Below the pieces are notes generated by a model, which had not been told where the DNA came from, did not search any database, and worked only from the letters and a program-made list of their open reading frames with translations. A DNA stretch of 64,000 nucleotides from Pseudideonella sakaiensis. GTDB lineage: Bacteria; Pseudomonadota; Gammaproteobacteria; Burkholderiales; Burkholderiaceae_C. The stretch lies in NCBI RefSeq assembly GCF_001293525.1, contig NZ_BBYR01000041.1, positions 1-64,000 on the forward strand, in the 5' to 3' direction. This document shows, in pieces, positions 54,817 to 63,291 of the stretch. Each line of letters opens with the position of its first letter. The first letter of the stretch is position 1. Both the position numbers and the translations under genes were made by a program.

Positions 54817-56628
54817 ATGCCGTTCGGACGGCCCTCCCCGGACCCGGGACGCCGCCTGGTGCTGCGCGTGCTGCTGCCGACCGGCGCGGCGCTGCTGTCG
54901 ATGGTGGCGCTGTGCATCGCCGGCCTGCAGCTGCTGTCGGGGCTGCGGGCCTACGTCGGCGGCGAGTCCCTGTGGTCGAAGGCGCGCAGCGAGGCGACCG
55001 GCTACCTGCAGGCCTACCTGCGCGACGGGCGGCCGGAGGCCTATGCCTCCTTCCTGATGGCGCTGCAGGTGCCGGAAGGCGACCGGCTGGCGCGGCTGGA
55101 GCTGGAGAAGCCCCGGCCGTCGCTGGAGATCGCGCGCCAGGGCTTCCTGCAGGGCGGCAACGACCCGGAGGACGTCGAGCTGCTGGTCTGGACCTACCGG
55201 GCATTCGCATCGGCCCCGCACGTGCAGGATGCCGTCGCAGCCTGGCGCGAGGGGGACCGGCTGGTCGAGCAGATGCGCGCGCTGGGCGAGGCCGCGCGCG
55301 CGGCCCGCGCCGCCGGCGCCCCCGACGCGAGCCTGGCGGAGCTGGGCGACCGCCTGCTGCGGCTCGACGGCGAGCTGGCGCGTGCCGAGCGGCGCTTCTC
55401 GTCGACGCTGGGCCGCGCGTCGCGCGTGACGGCGCTGCTGCTGATGACCACCACCGCCGCCGTCGGCCTGCTGCTGACGCTGGCCGCCGCGTGGCTGGTG
55501 CGGCGCGCGCTGGCGGTGCACGTCGCGGACCGCCAGGCCCTGCAGGACCTCAACGAGCGCTTCGCGCTGGCCGCGGAGGCGGATCGCCTGGGTGTCTTCG
55601 TGTGGCACGTGCGCGACGACCGCTTCGAGCTGGATGCACGCGGCCGCGAGCTGTACGGCCTGCCCGAGGGCTTCGAGCCGCGTCGCGCAGAGCTGCGCGT
55701 GCAGCACCACCCGGCGGATGCGGCGCAGGTGCGGGCCGCCTTCGACGCCGCGGTGGAAAGCGGCCAGCCTTTGCGCAGCCGCTTCCGCGTGCGCCACCCG
55801 GACGGCGGCTGGCGCCACCTGGAGGTCAACGCGCGGCTGCACGGCCGTGACGATCCGGCCGACCGCCGCGTGGTCGGCGTGGTGCGCGACATCACCGACG
55901 AGCTGACCGAGGCCCAGCTGCGCGCCGACAAGGAACTGGCCGAGCGCACCGCCGCGGCGCGCATGGCCTTCCTCTCGCGGCTGAGCCACGAGCTGCGCAC
56001 GCCGCTGAACGCCATCCTCGGCCTGGCCCACCTGATGACCATCGACGCGAAGGAGCCGCTGGCGCCGAACCAGGCGCGGCGCGTGCGCCTGCTGTCGGAC
56101 AGCGGCCGCGCGCTGCTGCGCCTGGTGGAGGACGTGCTCGACATCACCCACCTCGACACCGGCGAGCTGACGCTGGCGCGGGAGCAGGTCGATCTGGTCG
56201 ACGTCGTGCGGGCCTGCCTGCCGCTGGTGGAAAGCGAGCGGGCGCTGCGCGACGTGCGCATCGACCCGGCGCTGCCGCCCGAGCCGGTCTGGGTGCAGGG
56301 CGACCCGCAGCGCCTGCAGCAGGTCTTCGTGCAGCTGCTCGGCAATGCCTGCAAGTTCAACCGCCCCGGCGGGCGCGTCTTCCTGCGCTGGCACGAGGGC
56401 GAGGACGTGGCGCTGGCCGTCTGCGACGAGGGCGTCGGGCTCGGCGAGGCCGAGCAGGCGGAGCTGTTCCAGGCCTTCAAGCGCATCGACCCGCAGCCGG
56501 ACGTGCCGGGCAGCGGCGTGGGCCTGCTGGTGGTGAAGATGCTCGTCGACCAGATGCGCGGCCGCATCGAGGTGAGCAGCACCCCCGGCGCCGGCAGTGT
56601 CTTCACCGTCCACCTGCCTCGGCGCTGA
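54817..56628 (+). CDS. PAS-containing sensor histidine kinase (orphan)
   Basis: A 603-residue membrane sensor kinase. TM1 is ~15-40, a periplasmic helical domain spans ~41-203, TM2 is ~205-230, and a PAS domain lies at ~245-360. HisKA has H391 in FLSRLSHELRTPLNAIL, and the ATPase domain has NACKFN, CDEGVGL and GSGVGLLVVKMLV. There is no attached receiver and no response-regulator gene beside it. An AGGAGG-like site precedes the ATG. It starts 33 bases after the decarboxylase gene, so the two may share a transcript. Confidence 0.94.
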   Translation: MPFGRPSPDPGRRLVLRVLLPTGAALLSMVALCIAGLQLLSGLRAYVGGESLWSKARSEATGYLQAYLRDGRPEAYASFLMALQVPEGDRLARLELEKPRPSLEIARQGFLQGGNDPEDVELLVWTYRAFASAPHVQDAVAAWREGDRLVEQMRALGEAARAARAAGAPDASLAELGDRLLRLDGELARAERRFSSTLGRASRVTALLLMTTTAAVGLLLTLAAAWLVRRALAVHVADRQALQDLNERFALAAEADRLGVFVWHVRDDRFELDARGRELYGLPEGFEPRRAELRVQHHPADAAQVRAAFDAAVESGQPLRSRFRVRHPDGGWRHLEVNARLHGRDDPADRRVVGVVRDITDELTEAQLRADKELAERTAAARMAFLSRLSHELRTPLNAILGLAHLMTIDAKEPLAPNQARRVRLLSDSGRALLRLVEDVLDITHLDTGELTLAREQVDLVDVVRACLPLVESERALRDVRIDPALPPEPVWVQGDPQRLQQVFVQLLGNACKFNRPGGRVFLRWHEGEDVALAVCDEGVGLGEAEQAELFQAFKRIDPQPDVPGSGVGLLVVKMLVDQMRGRIEVSSTPGAGSVFTVHLPRR

Positions 56629-56664
56629 GCCGGGCCGGCGGCGGTGGCCGCTACCATCGGCCGC

Positions 56665-57408
56665 ATGAGTGCCCGCATCCTGTTCGGATTCCATGCCGTG
56701 ACCGTGCGCCTGAAGAGCGCGCCGGCCACGGTGCTCGAGGTGCACGTCGACGCTGCGCGGCGCGACGCCCGCATGCGCCAGTTCGTCGAGCGCGCGCGCG
56801 AGGCCGGCGCGCGCCTGGTCGAGAGCGACGACGCGCGGCTGCTGCGGCTCGCCGGTACGCCGCGGCACCAGGGCGTGGTCGCCCGCGTCGAGCCGCTGGC
56901 CCCGACCCATTCGCTGGACGACCTGCTCGACGCGGTCGAGGCCGGCCACCGCGGGCCGCCGCTGCTGCTGGTGCTCGACGGCATCACCGACCCGCACAAC
57001 CTCGGCGCCTGCCTGCGCGTCGCCGACGGGGCCGGCGCGCATGCGGTGATCGCGCCGAAGGACCACGCCGTCGGCCTCGGCGCCACGGTGTCCAAGGTCG
57101 CCAGCGGCGCTGCCGAGACCGTGCCCTACCTGATGGTCACCAACCTCGCGCGCACCCTCGGCGAGCTGAAGGAGCGCGACATCCGCTGCGTCGGCACCAG
57201 CGGCGAGGCCGCGCAGTCGCTCTACGACGCCGACCTGCGCGGCCCGCTGGCCCTCGTGATGGGTGCCGAGGGCAGCGGCCTGCGCGCGCTGACCGCCCGC
57301 CACTGCGACGCGCTGGTGCGCCTGCCGATGGCGGGTGCGGTGGAGAGCCTGAACGTGTCGGTGGCGTCGGGCATCTGCCTGTACGAAGCCGTGCGCCAGC
57401 GGCGCTGA
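56665..57408 (+). CDS. rlmB: 23S rRNA (guanosine-2251-2'-O)-methyltransferase
   Basis: A 247-residue SpoU-family knotted methyltransferase. It has an N-terminal substrate-binding domain (RILFGFHAVTVRLKSAPATV) and the three SPOUT motifs: VLDGITDPHNLGACLR, VMGAEGSGLR and LNVSVASGICLYE. It methylates G2251 in the peptidyl-transferase P loop of 23S rRNA. ATG at 56665 fits the family start. A small GCCCG/CGGGC hairpin at 57461-57475 follows the gene. Confidence 0.95.
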   Translation: MSARILFGFHAVTVRLKSAPATVLEVHVDAARRDARMRQFVERAREAGARLVESDDARLLRLAGTPRHQGVVARVEPLAPTHSLDDLLDAVEAGHRGPPLLLVLDGITDPHNLGACLRVADGAGAHAVIAPKDHAVGLGATVSKVASGAAETVPYLMVTNLARTLGELKERDIRCVGTSGEAAQSLYDADLRGPLALVMGAEGSGLRALTARHCDALVRLPMAGAVESLNVSVASGICLYEAVRQRR

Positions 57409-57538
57409 GCGCGCCCGTGCGCCGGCGGCGCCGGGCCCCGCGCACGTCGCGCGCGGAAACGCCCGCTTACCGGGCTTCACACGCGGTTCACGGCATCCGT
57501 TGCAGCATGCGGCTTCGTGCTTCGATGGAGCGACCGCG

Positions 57539-58066
57539 ATGAAACAGCCGTCCCGTCCCCTGCGCACCTGGATGACCGGGTGCGTGGCCGTCGTCTCGCT
57601 GGCCGTCGGCGGTGTGCGGGCCCAGGCCGCCGAAGCCGGCCGTCCGTCCGGGCCCGCTGCGCGCGGGCACTGGCAGGCCAGCCGCTTCGACCTCGGCGAG
57701 ACCGTGCAGCGCCTGGAGGCCGGCGCCGGCCGGCACGGCCTGTCGGTGCTGCTGCGCTGGATGCCGGACGGGCAGGGCGCCTCGCCCGCACTGCCCGGTG
57801 CGCTGGAGCCCGCCGCGGCCGCAGCCGGCGACGGGCGCGCGGCCGTGCTGGTGTTCGAGTCCCGCGCCGCCGGCGGCACCCCGGTGCTGATGCCGGCCGA
57901 GGCCGGTCCGCCGGAACTGCCGCTCGGCCTCGTGGTGCGCGAGCGCGCCGACGGGCGGGCCGAGGTGCTCTGGCCGGCGGCCCGCCTGCCGGAGGCGGCG
58001 CTGCCGCCGGAAGTCGCGCGCGACCTGGGCGAGCTGCCGGCCCTGGTCGACGAGGCCGTCGCCTGA
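57539..58066 (+). CDS. Exported DUF302 domain-containing protein
   Basis: A 175-residue protein with a cleavable signal peptide (~1-30; VAVVSLAVGGVRAQAAEA). The mature part follows the DUF302 pattern: FDLGETVQRLEAGAGRHGLSV, then AAVLVFESRAAGGTPVLMP, LPLGLVVRERADGRAEVLW, and a terminal helix. The match is divergent, since the usual FGNPKxGTPLM block reads FESRAAGGTPVLM. The role of DUF302 proteins is not established. ATG at 57539 has GGAG upstream. It is convergent with the kinase gene. Confidence 0.72.
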   Translation: MKQPSRPLRTWMTGCVAVVSLAVGGVRAQAAEAGRPSGPAARGHWQASRFDLGETVQRLEAGAGRHGLSVLLRWMPDGQGASPALPGALEPAAAAAGDGRAAVLVFESRAAGGTPVLMPAEAGPPELPLGLVVRERADGRAEVLWPAARLPEAALPPEVARDLGELPALVDEAVA

Positions 58067-58136
58067 GCGGCCGGCGGCCGCGTGGTGCCGGTCGATCGCG
58101 CCGGGCTCGGCGTGTGGGGGAATGCCTCTCACACGC

Positions 58137-60569
58137 TCAGGCCCGCGAGACCTCCAGCGCCAGCGGCAGCCGCAGCTGCGCCACCAGGCCGCGCTCGCCG
58201 CGGGCCAGCCGCACGTCGCCGCCGTGGGCCCGCGCGATCGATCGGCAGACCGCCAGCCCGAGACCGCTGCCCTGCTGCCCGGAGGATCGCGCCGCCGGCG
58301 CCCGGTAGAAGGGCTGGAAGACGCGCTCCAGCTCCTCGTCCGGCAGCCCCGGCCCGTCGTCGCGGACCTCGGCCACCGCGTCCTGCCGCTCGGTGAACAG
58401 GCGCACCTGGGCCCGCCCGCCGTACTTGACGGCGTTCTCGATCAGGTTGCCCAGCAGGCGGCGCAGGCCGATGGCATCCGCGTCCACCGTCGCCGGGCGG
58501 GTGTCGACGAGGGTGACCTCGCGGCCGACGAAGACGGCGTCCTCCACCACGTCCTCGACGATGCTCGACAGGTCCAGCACCTCGCGCGTGCCGGGCTCGG
58601 AGGCGTCGCGGATGAAGGCGAGCACGGAGCTGATCATCGTCTCCATCTCCTCCACGTCCTGCAGCATGCCCGTGCGCAGCTCGTCGGGCGCGTCCTCGAT
58701 GCGGAAGCGCATGCGCGTGAGCGGCGTGCGCAGGTCGTGGCTGATCGCACCGATCATCGCGGTGCGGTCGTCGACGAAGCTGCGCAGCCGGCTCTGCATG
58801 CGGTTGAAGGCCTGGGCGGCGCGGCCGACCTCGGCCGGCCCCGCGAGCGCGAGGATCGGTGCGGTGGGATCGCGACCCAGCTGCTCGGCGGCGCGCGCGA
58901 ACCCGGACAGCGGCCGCACCAGCCGGCGCGCGTACAGCCAGCCCAGCGGGCCGACGATCGCCGCGGCGAGCAGGAACCACAGCAGCACGCGGCGCTGCCA
59001 GGCGTTCGGGAACGGCTCCGGCGCCGGCCGCACGACCGACCAGCGGCCGTCCGGCAGCGCCATCGCGGCCAGGAAGTCGCCCTGCACGAACGGGGCCGGG
59101 CCGAGGCCGAAGAGGGCGCGCTCGCGGGCGGGGCTGGCGATCGGCGCGGTCGCGGGCGGATCGGTGCGCCCGGCACGGGGCGCGGCTTCGGAGGCGTCCG
59201 CGCCGCCTCCCGGTGACACGGCCACGGCGTCGGGCGTGGCCGGTCGCTCGCTGCCGGGCGCCGTGGTGTCGGACACCGCCGTCGAGGGTGGGGGAAGGGC
59301 GCGCGGATCGGGGATCCGCGGCTGGGCCGCCGGGCCGGTCGGCACATCGTGCACACCGGGCCGCGTCACGGCCTGGGCCCGTGCCGCCTGCGCGCCGTCG
59401 GTCGAGGCGGGCGTGGGCCGGGACAGCGCGGGGGCGGTCGGCGCCGGCAGGTTCCCGGCCCCGGGCCGGGTCGCCTCGGCTGGCGGGGCAGCGACGCGGG
59501 CGGCGACCTCCCGCGCGGGCGGCGTCGTCGCCTTCTCCGCATCGACCGGGTCCGCTCGCACCGGCCGGGCGGCGGCGTCGGCCGGCGCCGTGACCGCAGC
59601 CGCACCCTGGTCCCTCGGCACCGGGGCGCGCGGCCCCGCGCCTTCGGTGGACCGGCGCAACCCGTCCGTGGGCGCCGGGGGCTCGGTGTCCGGGCCGAGG
59701 AGCGGCGCCCCCTGGCCGGCGGGTGCGCCCTCGGGTGCCGGGGGCAGCCCGCGGTCCGGGACGGGCCGGGCAGCGTCGCCCGCGGGGCGTGTCGTCGCCG
59801 GCCCGTCCGGCCGCGGTCCCTGCGGCAGCGCGGGCGCGGCCATCGGCAGCTCGCGCAGGCGCTGCGACGGCAGGCCCGGGTTCATCGGCAGCGGGCCGAT
59901 CGGCCACGGGCCACCGGGCGGCGGCTGGAGTCCGGGGGGTGGACCGTTGTCCGGCCGGGGCGGCAGGGGCAGGGGCGGGCTGCCCGGCGGCGGCCCCGGC
60001 GGCCGGGCCGCCGGGGCGGGCGGCCCGGCCGGGGCCGGCGCCTGCGCGGTCCGGTAATCGACCGGGACCAGCCCGGTGATCACCACCACGGATGCGGCCG
60101 CCACCGTCGCCGTCGCCGTCCGCGGGGCCAGCGCCGCGCCGCGCGGCGGCTGCGCCGTCATCGCACTGGCCGTGCCCGCGAAGGGCAGCGGGGTGTAGAA
60201 GAAGAGGCGCACGTCGGACTCGCGCCGTCCCAGCAGCCCGGCGAGTTCACGGCGCGACTTGTCCGAGGTCAGCCAGCCGGGCCCGCTCGGCTGCGGCGGC
60301 GTCGCCACTACGGTGCGCTCCAGCGTGCCTGGCAGCGCGCTGCCGGCCTGCGCGGCGAGCGTGCGCGCGATGTCCCGCAGCTCGTACTGCGGCGGCGGCT
60401 CCGGCGGCAGCACCAGCGTCAGCAGCAGGGTCACCCCCTGCGCGACGACCAGGCCGCCGAGCAGCAGGCCCGTGATCTGCCAGGCCAGCGACGGGCCGCC
60501 GGCCAGGCGGCCGCGGCGCGAGGCGTTCGGGCCGCTCGGCTCGTTCGGGCTTGCAAAGCGCTGCGTCAT
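58137..60569 (-). CDS. Sensor histidine kinase with giant proline-rich periplasmic insert
   Basis: An 810-residue EnvZ-like kinase. TM1 is ~27-52, and TM2 (~526-544) leads into a HAMP domain. HisKA has H611 in AISHDLRTPLTRMRFR; the ATPase domain has NLIENAVKYGG, RDDGPGLP and GSGLGLAVCRSI. Between the membrane helices a conserved-looking portion near TM1 (to ~170) and one near TM2 (~490-520, PAPFVQGDFLAAMALPDGRW) flank about 320 residues of Pro/Ala/Gly/Arg-rich low-complexity sequence. It is divergent from an OmpR-type regulator, its likely partner. ATG at 60569 fits the family N-terminus. Confidence 0.92.
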   Translation of the reverse strand: MTQRFASPNEPSGPNASRRGRLAGGPSLAWQITGLLLGGLVVAQGVTLLLTLVLPPEPPPQYELRDIARTLAAQAGSALPGTLERTVVATPPQPSGPGWLTSDKSRRELAGLLGRRESDVRLFFYTPLPFAGTASAMTAQPPRGAALAPRTATATVAAASVVVITGLVPVDYRTAQAPAPAGPPAPAARPPGPPPGSPPLPLPPRPDNGPPPGLQPPPGGPWPIGPLPMNPGLPSQRLRELPMAAPALPQGPRPDGPATTRPAGDAARPVPDRGLPPAPEGAPAGQGAPLLGPDTEPPAPTDGLRRSTEGAGPRAPVPRDQGAAAVTAPADAAARPVRADPVDAEKATTPPAREVAARVAAPPAEATRPGAGNLPAPTAPALSRPTPASTDGAQAARAQAVTRPGVHDVPTGPAAQPRIPDPRALPPPSTAVSDTTAPGSERPATPDAVAVSPGGGADASEAAPRAGRTDPPATAPIASPARERALFGLGPAPFVQGDFLAAMALPDGRWSVVRPAPEPFPNAWQRRVLLWFLLAAAIVGPLGWLYARRLVRPLSGFARAAEQLGRDPTAPILALAGPAEVGRAAQAFNRMQSRLRSFVDDRTAMIGAISHDLRTPLTRMRFRIEDAPDELRTGMLQDVEEMETMISSVLAFIRDASEPGTREVLDLSSIVEDVVEDAVFVGREVTLVDTRPATVDADAIGLRRLLGNLIENAVKYGGRAQVRLFTERQDAVAEVRDDGPGLPDEELERVFQPFYRAPAARSSGQQGSGLGLAVCRSIARAHGGDVRLARGERGLVAQLRLPLALEVSRA

Positions 60570-60766
60570 GGGTCGATGCTGACAGGGGGCCGGGCCCGCG
60601 CCCGACCGGCCGCCGACGGCGCTGAAGGGCGACGGCGACGGGCCGAGGGCGCCGCCGACGGCCGCTACACTGTGCCATCCCGAGGCGCCGGGCGTGTCGA
60701 AAGACGCTGCGTTCCACCCGTTGCCGGAGCCTGCCTGCCGCGCATGGCGGGCCGGTGTCCCGTTTC

Positions 60767-60783
60767 TTGCAGCGTGTTGCAGC
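60767..60783 (+). promoter_or_regulatory. Direct-repeat box upstream of the response regulator
   Basis: Two TTGCAGC copies (60767-60773 and 60777-60783) are spaced exactly 10 bases apart. That one-turn direct-repeat spacing is typical of OmpR/PhoB-family binding sites. They lie 42-58 bases upstream of the regulator's ATG, which would suit autoregulation. The region between the divergent genes (60570-60824) otherwise shows only a TACACT hexamer near 60666. Confidence 0.4.
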
Positions 60784-60824
60784 CCCGACACCGCGCCGGC
60801 ACCGGCGCCCGCTAGCGTCGGGGC

Positions 60825-61580
60825 ATGGACGCATCCGACTCCGCCGTGGACCTCACCACCCGCATCCTGATCGTCGACGACGACGAAGGCATCCGCAGCC
60901 TGGTGTCCTCCTTCCTCGCGAAGCACGGCTTCCGCGTCACGACGGCGGCGGACGCCCGGCAGATGCGCGAGCGGCTGGCCGAGGAACGCTACGCGCTGAT
61001 CGTGCTGGACCTGATGATGCCGGGCGAGGACGGGCTGACGGCACTGCGGTCGATCCAGGCGGCCGACGGGCCGCCGGTGATCATGCTGTCGGCCGTCGGC
61101 ACCGACGTCGACCGCATCGTCGGCCTGGAGGTCGGCGCGGAGGACTACCTCGCCAAGCCCTGCAACCCGCGCGAGCTGCTCGCGCGCATCCGCACCGTGC
61201 TGCGCCGGGCGGCGCGTCCGCCCGCTGCGCCGGCCGCCGAACGCAGTGGCGGCCCGTCCGGCGAGTGGGTGGCCTTCGCGGACTGGCGGATGGACCTGAT
61301 GTCGCGGGTGCTCTACGACCCCGACGAGCGCCTGGTGGCGCTGTCGGATGGCGAGTTCCGCCTGCTGCGCGCCTTCGTGCAGCATCCCCGGCGCGTCCTC
61401 ACGCGCGACCAGTTGCTCGACTTCGCGCAGGGCGCCGGCTCGGAGGCCTACGACCGCGCGATCGACGTGCAGATCAGCCGCCTGCGGCGCAAGCTGGCGC
61501 ATGGCCAGGCCGCACCCGACCTGATCCGCACGGTCCGCAACGAGGGCTACATGTTCGTGCCGGCGGTCACCGCCGGATAG
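60825..61580 (+). CDS. OmpR family response regulator
   Basis: A 251-residue two-domain regulator. The receiver domain has D18-D20 acids, phosphoacceptor D62 in IVLDLMMPGEDG, and the conserved Lys in YLAKPCNPREL. The C-terminal winged helix (~150-250) has LSDGEFRLLRAFVQHPRRVLT and IRTVRNEGYMF. A ~20-residue Ala/Pro linker separates them. It is divergent from the proline-rich sensor kinase and directly upstream of the dioxygenase gene. Confidence 0.95.
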   Translation: MDASDSAVDLTTRILIVDDDEGIRSLVSSFLAKHGFRVTTAADARQMRERLAEERYALIVLDLMMPGEDGLTALRSIQAADGPPVIMLSAVGTDVDRIVGLEVGAEDYLAKPCNPRELLARIRTVLRRAARPPAAPAAERSGGPSGEWVAFADWRMDLMSRVLYDPDERLVALSDGEFRLLRAFVQHPRRVLTRDQLLDFAQGAGSEAYDRAIDVQISRLRRKLAHGQAAPDLIRTVRNEGYMFVPAVTAG

Positions 61581-61595
61581 TCGTTCGCACGGCCA

Positions 61596-61641
61596 CGCCG
61601 CGCCGCCCGCGGGCCGCCGCGCCGCCCGCGGGCCGCCGCGC
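61596..61641. repeat. 19-bp tandem repeat after the response regulator
   Basis: About 2.4 copies of a 19-base unit (CGCCGCGCCGCCCGCGGGC) follow the regulator stop. Each unit contains the palindrome CCCGCGGG, so the stretch can fold strongly and might terminate or stabilise the transcript. No T run follows. Confidence 0.65.
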
Positions 61642-61766
61642 TCGCGCTTGCGGCGCGGACCGGGCGCGGGACACGACACACGCCTGCAAGCTGGCGACAT
61701 CTCATGGCAACGCGCGCCCCGCACAGTGGCCGGACCCGTGACTCCCCTGTGCCAGAAGGGCCGACC

Positions 61767-62702
61767 ATGCACCGACATCCCGCCGCTCCCGCCCACCCTC
61801 CCCGAGACGAGGACCACGGCCACGGCCTCGCCGACGACCTGCCGCGCCTGCTCGCGCTGGCCGCGCCCCGTCGCCGCGTGCTGTCCTGGCTCGCCACGGT
61901 GGCCGGTTCGGCAGCCCTGGGCGGCTGCGGAGGCGGCGGTTCGTCGGACACCGTCGACACGTCGACGTCGACGACGACGACCGGCACCAGTGGCTCGAGC
62001 GGGTCCGGCAGCAGCAGCACGGGCACCACGACCACGACGTCGGGCAGCTGCATCGCCGACCCCCAGGAGACCGCCGGGCCCTACCCGGCCGACGGGACCA
62101 ACACCGCGTCGGGCAGCACCTCGGACGTGCTGACGGCCGCCGGCATTGTGCGCAGCGACATCCGCAGCAGCTTCCTCGGCAGCACCAACATCGCCCAGGG
62201 GGTGCCGGTGGTGCTGACCCTCACGCTGGTCGACACCAACGCGAGCTGCGCGCCGCTGGCCGGCTATGCGATCTACCTGTGGCACTGCGACCGCGCCGGC
62301 AACTACTCCCTCTACACCGCCGCGAGCGAGAGCTACCTGCGCGGCGTGCAGGTGAGCGACAGCGCCGGCCAGGTGACGTTCACCACCATCTTCCCGGGCT
62401 GCTACGCGGGGCGCTGGCCGCACATCCACTTCGAAGTCTTCGCCAGCCAGGCCGCCGCCACGACCGGGCGCAACGCGGTGCTCATCAGCCAGCTGGCGCT
62501 GCCGTCCGCGGTCTGCAGCGCGGTCTATCCGGCCGCCACCGGCTACAGCGCCAGCGTCGGCAACTTCGCGGGGGTCTCGCTGAGCGGCGACAACGTCTTC
62601 GGCGACAACACGGCGGCCCAGCTCGCGGCGATGACGCCCAGCTTCAGCGGCAGTGTCTCGGACGGCTACACCGCCAGCGCGACCATCGGCATCGCCCGCT
62701 GA
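61767..62702 (+). CDS. Exported intradiol ring-cleavage dioxygenase-like lipoprotein
   Basis: A 311-residue protein. A twin-arginine-like signal (R35-R36-R37-V-L) is followed by lipobox L51-G-G-C54, then a Ser/Thr/Gly-rich linker to ~100. The intradiol dioxygenase domain has candidate non-heme iron ligands Y180 (AGNYSLY), Y213 (GCYAGRW), H219 and H221 (PHIHFEV), a complete set. These enzymes open catechol-type rings between the hydroxyls. Surface anchoring would place the reaction outside the cytoplasm. ATG at 61767 is preferred over 61704 because it gives the shorter signal. It follows the response regulator, a possible controller. Confidence 0.9.
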   Translation: MHRHPAAPAHPPRDEDHGHGLADDLPRLLALAAPRRRVLSWLATVAGSAALGGCGGGGSSDTVDTSTSTTTTGTSGSSGSGSSSTGTTTTTSGSCIADPQETAGPYPADGTNTASGSTSDVLTAAGIVRSDIRSSFLGSTNIAQGVPVVLTLTLVDTNASCAPLAGYAIYLWHCDRAGNYSLYTAASESYLRGVQVSDSAGQVTFTTIFPGCYAGRWPHIHFEVFASQAAATTGRNAVLISQLALPSAVCSAVYPAATGYSASVGNFAGVSLSGDNVFGDNTAAQLAAMTPSFSGSVSDGYTASATIGIAR

Positions 62703-62724
62703 ACCCGCCGCGCGCGGCGCCGCG

Positions 62725-63291
62725 TCAGCGCGCGGCGAGGGCGCCGGCCGCGGCGCCCGCCGCGATCAGCCAGATCGGGCTCACCCGCGTGGCCATCATC
62801 GCGACGACCGTGCCCAGCACCAGCAGCAGGTCGAGCGGGCGCGCCGCGGCCGGCACCGCCAGCAGCCAGCCGATCGCGAACAGCAGGCCGATGGTCAGCG
62901 GCGCCATGCCGGTGGTGAAGGCGCGCACCGGCAGCGAGCTGCGCCGCGCCGCGCCGTAGCGCGAGACCGCCAGCACCAGCACGGTGGACGGCAGCAGGAT
63001 GCCGCTCATCGTCGCCAGGGTGCCGAGCGGGCCGGCCACCTGCCAGCCCAGCGCCGCGATGAAGAGCACGTTCGGGCCGGGCGCAGCCTGGCCGATCGCG
63101 ATCGACGCGGAGAACTGGGCGTCGCTCAGCCAGTGCTGTTCGCCGACGAGGTAGCGGTGCATGTCGGGCGAGGCGGTCAGCGCGCCACCCACCGACAGCA
63201 GGCTGAGCAGTGCGAAATGGCCGAACAGCGCAGCGAGCTGGGCCGCGTCCAGCGGCGAGCCGAGCGACTGCAGCAGCGCATGGCTGCTCAC
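62725..63291 (-). CDS. Chromate transporter, second half-protein
   Basis: A 188-residue CHR-family membrane protein, the size of a short-chain (one-domain) ChrA. Typical blocks are FALLSLLSVGGALTASPDMHRYLV, SIAIGQAAPGPNVLFI and the five or six hydrophobic helices that follow. GTG at 63291 overlaps the stop of the companion gene (GTGA), so the pair is translationally coupled and presumably forms a heteromer. It is convergent with the dioxygenase gene. Chromate export is known for some members; other anions are possible. Confidence 0.9.
   Translation of the reverse strand: MSSHALLQSLGSPLDAAQLAALFGHFALLSLLSVGGALTASPDMHRYLVGEQHWLSDAQFSASIAIGQAAPGPNVLFIAALGWQVAGPLGTLATMSGILLPSTVLVLAVSRYGAARRSSLPVRAFTTGMAPLTIGLLFAIGWLLAVPAAARPLDLLLVLGTVVAMMATRVSPIWLIAAGAAAGALAAR

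Noticed and set aside
52456-57879. A minus-strand open frame of 1,807 codons spanning the decarboxylase, kinase and rlmB genes
   Set aside because: It is a shadow created by high GC at third codon positions. Its translation is His/Arg/Gly/Val-rich without domains, and three well-recognised genes occupy the other strand.
61704-61766. An upstream ATG at 61704 as the start of the dioxygenase gene
   Set aside because: It would place 55 residues before the twin-arginine signal, too many for an export signal; ATG at 61767 is more plausible, although its ribosome-binding site is also weak.
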